This document shows, in pieces, positions 5,319-8,728 of a stretch of DNA of 8,728 nucleotides. The position numbers and the translations under genes are program-made. Source of the DNA: Nanobdellota archaeon (lineage in GTDB: Archaea > Nanobdellota > Nanobdellia > Woesearchaeales > JAHJBD01); assembly GCA_018813725.1 (NCBI GenBank), contig JAHJBD010000037.1, forward strand, positions 1-8,728, in the 5' to 3' direction. How positions within the stretch are numbered: position 1 is the stretch's first letter; each line of letters starts with the position of its first letter. A model generated the notes under the pieces. That model searched no databases. It was not told where the DNA came from and worked only from the letters and a program-made list of their open reading frames with translations.

Positions 5319-6203
5319 TCATTTCATCGAGCTTTGGAATATCAACAGGTCTTCTGTGGTCAGTTTCTGACGATTTTTTATCTTTGTTTCAACATCTGTC
5401 TCTTTGGCCTTTAACATCTCGTCTTGCCTGTGCTTTTTCTGTTTATGTGTATCTTCCCTGGCTTCAGAAAGCTTTTCGTTAAGATGGCCTAATTCTGTAA
5501 GCTTTGCTTTCAATTGGTTGTTAAGCCCAGTGAATTTGGTTTTTGCCTGGACAAACTTCCTAAAAGCTTCTTCTTCCTTTTTCTTTAGCTCATCAATATC
5601 TTTAGAATGTGCGATTATCGTCTCGTGTTTATCCTGGCTTTCTTTAGCCCTGTTTTGGATCCTTCTGTGGGTATCTTCAGCCTTTTTCTTGGCTTCTTCA
5701 ATATCTTTTGATGAGGAGTTGATCTTTTCCCATACTGTGCTTACTTTTTTTGCCTCTTCGTATTTCTTTCTTAAGGCCTTTATCTGCTTCATAAGCGCTT
5801 TTTCCTTGTCAAAAGACATAGCAGTGGTCTCGAGAGCTGTTTCCATGCTGTCAATCTGTTCTTTGATCCTAGAAGGGTCTTCTTTGATGCCTAGCTTATC
5901 TATAGCATCCTTTTTTTCCTTGTTAAGTTCTTTGATAGAAGAAATCTTAGCCCTTACGTCCTTGTTAAGCTTATCTCTCTCAACCTTATCATCTTTGATC
6001 TTCTTATTGAGTGAATCTCTGTTTTCTTTGTGATCCTTTATCTTTTGGATAGAGCCCCTTATCTGATCAGAAATATCTTCTTTTTGCTTGAAGAATGAAT
6101 CTTTTTCGCCGGAAATTAGATTTAGTGATTTTTGAATCTGATTAATCTCATCCTTCAGTTGAGAAAGTTTTCCAAATAGCTCTTTTTTCTCTTGTTCTTG
6201 CAT
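5319..6203 (-). CDS. Archaeal coiled-coil protein, COG1340-like
   Basis: A 294-residue, almost wholly helical protein rich in Lys, Glu, Asp and Gln, with heptad-like hydrophobic spacing from about residue 5 to 275 and no membrane segment or cysteine. A central break around ETALETTAMSFDKEKALMK (about 121-139) and the C-terminal KLTTEDLLIFQ (about 280-290) match features I recall in the conserved uncharacterised archaeal family COG1340, which is about this length. Function is unknown; I recall a distant resemblance to the yeast polysome-associated protein Bfr1, unverified. A GTG at 6212 could add three residues, but ATG at 6203 has GAGTG upstream. It is downstream of the L12 gene on the same strand behind a T-rich terminator, and converges on the S27ae operon with a one-base gap. 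A ribosome link is suggested by location only. Confidence 0.78.
   Translation of the reverse strand: MQEQEKKELFGKLSQLKDEINQIQKSLNLISGEKDSFFKQKEDISDQIRGSIQKIKDHKENRDSLNKKIKDDKVERDKLNKDVRAKISSIKELNKEKKDAIDKLGIKEDPSRIKEQIDSMETALETTAMSFDKEKALMKQIKALRKKYEEAKKVSTVWEKINSSSKDIEEAKKKAEDTHRRIQNRAKESQDKHETIIAHSKDIDELKKKEEEAFRKFVQAKTKFTGLNNQLKAKLTELGHLNEKLSEAREDTHKQKKHRQDEMLKAKETDVETKIKNRQKLTTEDLLIFQSSMK
5374..5379 (+). terminator. Candidate poly-T terminator for the rpo7-S27ae operon
   Basis: A run of six T lies 57 bases after the S27ae stop on the plus strand, inside the opposing coiled-coil gene. It is the first T6 run downstream on that strand. Short T-runs occur by chance in such sequence, so confidence is low. 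Confidence 0.25.
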
Positions 6204-6219
6204 TGTTTTCACTCATTTG

Positions 6220-6233
6220 AAAAATAAAAAAAA
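6220..6233 (-). terminator. Poly-T terminator after the stalk operon
   Basis: Immediately after the L12 stop the minus strand reads T8-A-T5. This U-rich RNA end is the typical archaeal intrinsic terminator, with no hairpin needed. The coiled-coil start is only 17 bases further, so some read-through probably expresses that gene; a separate TATA box is not obvious because the region is low-complexity A/T. Confidence 0.65.
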
Positions 6234-6234
6234 T

Positions 6235-6543
6235 TTATCCGAAGAGTGCGCCAAGGCCCGCGGCTGCTTGTTCTGCTGCTTTGCCGTCATCTTCTTTTTT
6301 CTCTTCCTTCTTTGCTTCTCCACCCTTAGCTGGTGCTTCAGCGGCAGGTGCTGCGGCTACTGGTGCTGCGGCAGCTTTCTGGACAGCTTCATCAATATTA
6401 ACTCCTTCTAGTGAAGCTACTAAAGCTTTTACTCTTGCGTCATCTACTTTGACGGCTGCAGCCTCCAATACTTTTTTCACAGTGGCTTCGTCTACCTTGC
6501 CCCCTGCTTTGTGGATAAGCATTGCTGCGTATATGTATTCCAT
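6235..6543 (-). CDS. rpl12: 50S ribosomal protein L12 (P1), stalk protein
   Basis: A 102-residue archaeal P1 protein, which dimerises and binds the L10 spine to recruit translation GTPases. The N-terminal helical dimerisation domain (about 1-58) begins MEYIYAAMLIHKAGGKVDE, followed by an Ala/Pro/Glu-rich hinge (about 58-90) and the conserved end AGLGALFG that binds elongation factors. This tail is fully typical. The gene follows L10 by 14 bases with a strong GGAGG ribosome binding site, suggesting high translation, as expected for a protein needed in several copies per ribosome. It is the last gene of the L1-L10-L12 unit and is followed directly by a poly-T terminator. It is unrelated in sequence to bacterial L7/L12. 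Confidence 0.96.
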   Translation of the reverse strand: MEYIYAAMLIHKAGGKVDEATVKKVLEAAAVKVDDARVKALVASLEGVNIDEAVQKAAAAPVAAAPAAEAPAKGGEAKKEEKKEDDGKAAEQAAAGLGALFG

Positions 6544-6549
6544 TTTTAT

Positions 6550-6555
6550 ACCTCC
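6550..6555 (-). promoter_or_regulatory. Strong Shine-Dalgarno for L12
   Basis: The minus strand reads GGAGGT, six bases before the L12 ATG at 6543 and within the 14-base gap after the L10 stop. It is stronger than the site for L10 (AGGAA), consistent with the higher copy number of L12. Confidence 0.65.
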
Positions 6556-6557
6556 AA

Positions 6558-7607
6558 CTATGACTGGTTGATTATGTCTTGTGCTGATGGCTCGCCTTTG
6601 GCGTGCTTTTTGGTCTTTTCGACCATCTCAGCGACCTTGTCATCTGTTGATTGTGATTCTTCTTTTGGTGCAGTTTCAGCTGGCTTTTCTGCTGATTTTT
6701 GCTCAGCAGGCTTGTCCTCTGGTTTTTTCTCAACTGGTGCTGCTTTCTTCTCAGGAACCTCAATGTTTGCTGCTGACTTTAAGCTTAACATCGATCTTTC
6801 TGCTTTTCCTAGAAGGTCGTCGATCATGCCTTCATCTATAATGTTTCCTTCAAGGCCAACTGCTTTAGCCTGCCTGAATGCTTTTCCTAGCAAGATCTGG
6901 ATAGTGTCTTTTGTTGGATAGTCGATCTCAACTGCAAGGTTCTGTGCCCATACTATCGCACTGTTCAAGTTTGACATGAACTCTTCTTCGTCAATGTCAA
7001 GAACTTTCTTTTCATATATTATCCCATCCTCATATATGGATGTTACATTAAGCCCTATTTCCATAGGCTGTATGCCTAATCTTGTAAGCAGGCTTGCTTG
7101 AGCTTCAGTTATTGTCTCGCCTTCTTGGACAACAACCTTGTCTGCTTTTATGGCAACTTTGCCGTTCTCAACACCGCTTTTTATGCCTAATGCTCCAAGT
7201 TCACCGATGATTGGGCCTGGCAAAAATGGTGTTGGGCCTGCTTTAACTTCAATGTCTTTTGGAGCTACCTGTCCAGGTTTTGCAGGTGCGCTTGATTTTG
7301 ATTTTTTTAGTGTCTTGAATAATGAGAATGGATTTTCAGATGTAAACAATAGTGCTGGCATGCCTGTTAGTTTTGGCACAAGACCTTCGATGCCTTTCTT
7401 GCTTTCTTTGACTTGATCTAATGCAACCTTTATCAGCCTTCTTTTTGTCATGAATATCTCTACTTTGCCCCTTAACTGAGATTTCATTGTCTGCAGCTGA
7501 GGCGCTGGCAGGTTCTCCATATCGATTGTGCCTATGATAGGATATTTGTTGATCATATCAACAACTTTCTTCACTACCTGTTTCTTTTCTTCTGATACGT
7601 GTGCCAT
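6558..7607 (-). CDS. rpl10: 50S ribosomal protein L10 (P0), stalk base
   Basis: A 349-residue archaeal P0, which sits on 23S rRNA and carries L12 dimers. The RNA-binding domain starts MAHVSEEKKQVVKKVVDMI and includes the TKRRLIKVAL segment; the inserted domain II (about 105-185) contains the conserved AGPTPFLPGPIIGELG. Helical spine segments for L12 binding lie between about 205 and 280 (for example the PTKDTIQILLGKAFRQA region). A Lys/Glu/Pro/Ala linker (about 284-320) follows. The end, from DDKVAEMVEKTKK to INQS, lacks the GLGALFG-type tail that P0 and P1 share in many archaea. An in-frame ATG at 7697 would add 30 residues, but that reads back through the L1 tail; ATG at 7607, one base after the L1 stop, gives the family N-terminus. 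Confidence 0.95.
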   Translation of the reverse strand: MAHVSEEKKQVVKKVVDMINKYPIIGTIDMENLPAPQLQTMKSQLRGKVEIFMTKRRLIKVALDQVKESKKGIEGLVPKLTGMPALLFTSENPFSLFKTLKKSKSSAPAKPGQVAPKDIEVKAGPTPFLPGPIIGELGALGIKSGVENGKVAIKADKVVVQEGETITEAQASLLTRLGIQPMEIGLNVTSIYEDGIIYEKKVLDIDEEEFMSNLNSAIVWAQNLAVEIDYPTKDTIQILLGKAFRQAKAVGLEGNIIDEGMIDDLLGKAERSMLSLKSAANIEVPEKKAAPVEKKPEDKPAEQKSAEKPAETAPKEESQSTDDKVAEMVEKTKKHAKGEPSAQDIINQS

Positions 7608-7608
7608 T

Positions 7609-8340
7609 TTATTCCTGGAGAGGCTCCTCTGCTTTTGGTTTCTTTGCAGTGCCCTTTTTTTGCTTTTCTTCAGCTTTGGCTTCTTCTTTAGCTCCAACTT
7701 TTACTGCTGGGCTCATGGTAAGCTTAACAAAGATATCTTTAACATTATTATCGCCGTTAGGCGTGGTGTGGATAATTGAATTATAGATTGTAAGTATGTT
7801 ATCGACCATCTCTTCTGGTTTGCTTGTCTCTTTTCCAATAGCGCACTGGATAACTGGCTGGTTTTTAGTCTGAAGCCTGATTGTTTTCTGCAGCCTGTCA
7901 TAAAGCGGCTTAAGATTTGCGTTAGGAGGGACAACACACCCTGCTTTTGGGTTTGGCATCTTTCCCTTTGGACCAAAAACACGGCCGAATGTTGTTGCAA
8001 TCTTTGGCATGATTGTAGCTTGAGCAATGAAGAAGTCGTGCTTGACTGCTAGTTTCTTTAAAACTTTTTTGTCAGTGTACTTTGGAAAATCATCGACATG
8101 GATAGCTTCATCGCATACTTCCTTAGCCTGTTCAAAAAGTTCAGGTCCAACAAGCGCTGCGATCGAAACCTTTTTGCCGGTTGAGAAATGCAAAGGAAGG
8201 TAGGTGTTGATCTGATGTTCGTTCTTTTTAAGATCAAGCCCTTTTAGAGTGATGATCAGGTCAAATGTCTGCGGAAACTTTCTCTTAGGAGAAATCTCTT
8301 TTGCTCTATCCAAAGCTTTTGATATGTCGGCCTTATCCAT
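7609..8340 (-). CDS. rpl1: 50S ribosomal protein L1
   Basis: A 243-residue large-subunit protein that forms the mobile L1 stalk near the E site. Recognisable parts are FDLIITLKGLDLKK near the N-terminus and the invariant FGRVFGPKGKMPNP (about 118-131) followed by KAGCVVPP, with the C-terminal strand VKDIFVKLTMSPAVKV. Residues 217-243 are an added Lys/Ala/Glu tail beyond the usual end of about 215. A GGAGG ribosome binding site at 8347-8351 precedes the ATG, and a TATA box lies before it. In Methanococcus, L1 represses translation of its operon by binding its own mRNA; I could not identify such a site here. L10 begins one base after the stop. The L11 gene, often just upstream, is not present. 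Confidence 0.96.
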   Translation of the reverse strand: MDKADISKALDRAKEISPKRKFPQTFDLIITLKGLDLKKNEHQINTYLPLHFSTGKKVSIAALVGPELFEQAKEVCDEAIHVDDFPKYTDKKVLKKLAVKHDFFIAQATIMPKIATTFGRVFGPKGKMPNPKAGCVVPPNANLKPLYDRLQKTIRLQTKNQPVIQCAIGKETSKPEEMVDNILTIYNSIIHTTPNGDNNVKDIFVKLTMSPAVKVGAKEEAKAEEKQKKGTAKKPKAEEPLQE

Positions 8341-8385
8341 GTTTGCCTCCTACATTAAGTAGTCGTGGTCAATGGGAAAATTTGG

Positions 8386-8396
8386 TTATTTAAAAA
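8386..8396 (-). promoter_or_regulatory. TATA box of the L1-L10-L12 operon
   Basis: The minus strand reads AAGG then TTTTTAAATAA. It begins just after the stop of the 66-residue gene. Predicted transcription start near 8365 gives a leader of about 25 bases holding the L1 ribosome binding site, so this operon has a leadered message and its own promoter. Confidence 0.6.
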
Positions 8397-8398
8397 CC

Positions 8399-8599
8399 TT
8401 ATGCTTTTTCAATTATGATCTTCTTATTAGGCTCGTTCTTCAGGTTTCTCAAAGAATATTTTTTAATCCCTTTTTTCTCTGCATAAGCTTTTGCAGCCTC
8501 TTCAGACCTAAAAGATTTTGGCCTGTCTATCTGGCCTCTTGCTCTTTCAGCTCTCTGTACGATCAGCCTTACTCTGTTTGAAAAATATGTGCTTCCCAT
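8399..8599 (-). CDS. Small basic protein of unknown function
   Basis: A 66-residue, strongly basic protein (Arg/Lys-rich, no Cys, no membrane segment) that I do not recognise. The N-terminus MGSTYFSNRVRLIVQRAERARGQ looks like a basic strand-helix; the middle DRPKSFRSEEAAKAYAEKKGI is a likely helix; the end YSLRNLKNEPNKKIIIEKA may form two strands, suggesting a compact alpha/beta or RNA-binding fold. Evidence that it is real: a near-consensus TATA box about 26 bases before the ATG (so a leaderless message), coding-like composition, and a stop directly followed by the L1 promoter. Its place beside the stalk operon and its charge suggest a ribosome-associated protein, which is inference only. 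It does not look like L11, LX, L31e or L39e. Confidence 0.72.
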   Translation of the reverse strand: MGSTYFSNRVRLIVQRAERARGQIDRPKSFRSEEAAKAYAEKKGIKKYSLRNLKNEPNKKIIIEKA

Positions 8600-8622
8600 A
8601 ACATATTTGGGTTTTGGAGCTG

Positions 8623-8635
8623 TTTATAAAGTTTT
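8623..8635 (-). promoter_or_regulatory. BRE/TATA promoter of the small basic protein gene
   Basis: On the minus strand AAAAC precedes TTTATAAA (8623-8630). The TATA core is palindromic, but the purine-rich BRE side is on the minus strand, and the distance of about 26 bases to the ATG at 8599 fits a leaderless transcript. Confidence 0.65.
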
Positions 8636-8678
8636 CTAGGGATTGGGCTTTGCATAATAAGTCAGGCTGAAAAAGAGA

Positions 8679-8728
8679 TTATTTGTGCAGAATCTTCATT
8701 TGCACATTTATTTGTGTAATGTTCTGCA
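8679..8728. repeat. Short direct and inverted repeats at the right edge
   Basis: TTATTTGTG occurs at 8679-8687 and 8708-8716. TGTGCA (8684-8689) is mirrored by TGCACA (8701-8706), and TGCAGAA (8686-8692) by TTCTGCA (8722-8728). The arms are short and the window ends inside the region, so it may be an operator, an RNA hairpin or chance. Apart from the promoter, I see no supportable gene in 8600-8728. Confidence 0.35.

Noticed and set aside
5404..6033. Long plus-strand open frame opposite the coiled-coil gene
   Set aside because: Its Ser/Leu/Phe-rich translation is the antisense of Lys/Glu codons in a clear coiled-coil gene; it has no promoter or ribosome binding site of its own.
6281..6571. 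Ala/Ser-rich plus-strand frames opposite L12 and L10
   Set aside because: These mirror the GC-rich Ala/Lys/Glu codons of the stalk proteins, whose reading frames are certain.
8341..8385. L1-binding autoregulatory site in the L1 operon leader
   Set aside because: The predicted leader is only about 25 bases and I could not identify a structure resembling the L1 site of 23S rRNA; a site inside the coding region remains possible.
8660..8728. Open minus-strand frames at the right edge that could be the C-terminal end of another gene
   Set aside because: Two frames are open for about 15-21 codons before a stop, but neither gives a recognisable sequence, so no CDS can be supported.

Overview
The window is archaeal. 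Its markers are transcript cleavage factor TFS, RNA polymerase subunit Rpo7, Spt4, ribosomal proteins S24e and S27ae, an archaeal L1-L10-L12 (P1) stalk operon, an NMD3-family protein, a Ser-His-Asp type signal peptidase and TATA-box promoters of the TTTATAAA kind. Very tight packing (ATGA and TGATG overlaps, gaps of 1 to 33 bases), short proteins and A/T-rich codons suggest a small-genome lineage. I infer a DPANN archaeon resembling Woesearchaeota or Pacearchaeota; this rests on overall protein style, not on a search.

Layout. (1) Bases 1-379, minus strand: the N-terminal 126 codons of an NMD3-like ribosome-export family protein that runs off the left edge. It has no ORF-track-style boundary on the left but is clearly coding. 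(2) A 92-base divergent promoter region with two TATA boxes. (3) Bases 472-3943, plus strand: signal peptidase I, TFS, a DUF167/YggU protein, then (with an internal promoter) a CPA-type cation/proton antiporter, an endonuclease IV-like TIM barrel protein and a PIN-domain Fcf1-like nuclease, the last three joined by ATGA overlaps. (4) Bases 4052-5317, plus strand: an operon of rpo7, spt4, S24e and S27ae behind a textbook TATA box. (5) Bases 5319-8599, minus strand: a 66-residue basic protein of unknown function, L1, L10 and L12, a poly-T terminator, then an archaeal coiled-coil protein (COG1340-like) that ends one base from the S27ae stop. (6) Bases 8600-8728: a promoter and short inverted repeats, with no gene I can support.

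Taken together, most of the window serves gene expression: ribosome assembly (NMD3-like, PIN nuclease), ribosome structure (S24e, S27ae, L1, L10, L12), and transcription (Rpo7, Spt4, TFS). The antiporter, signal peptidase and DNA-repair-like enzyme are unrelated passengers in dense transcription units.

The observations most worth a second look are: an antiporter in which the usual transport aspartate of the Asn-Asp motif is threonine; an NMD3-like protein that apparently begins after the zinc-binding region; an L10 without the usual archaeal stalk C-terminal tail; an unrecognised small basic protein next to L1 where L11 might be expected; and a coiled-coil gene wedged between two ribosomal operons. 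No mobile elements, CRISPR arrays, tRNA or rRNA genes were seen, and I found no convincing wholly new system.
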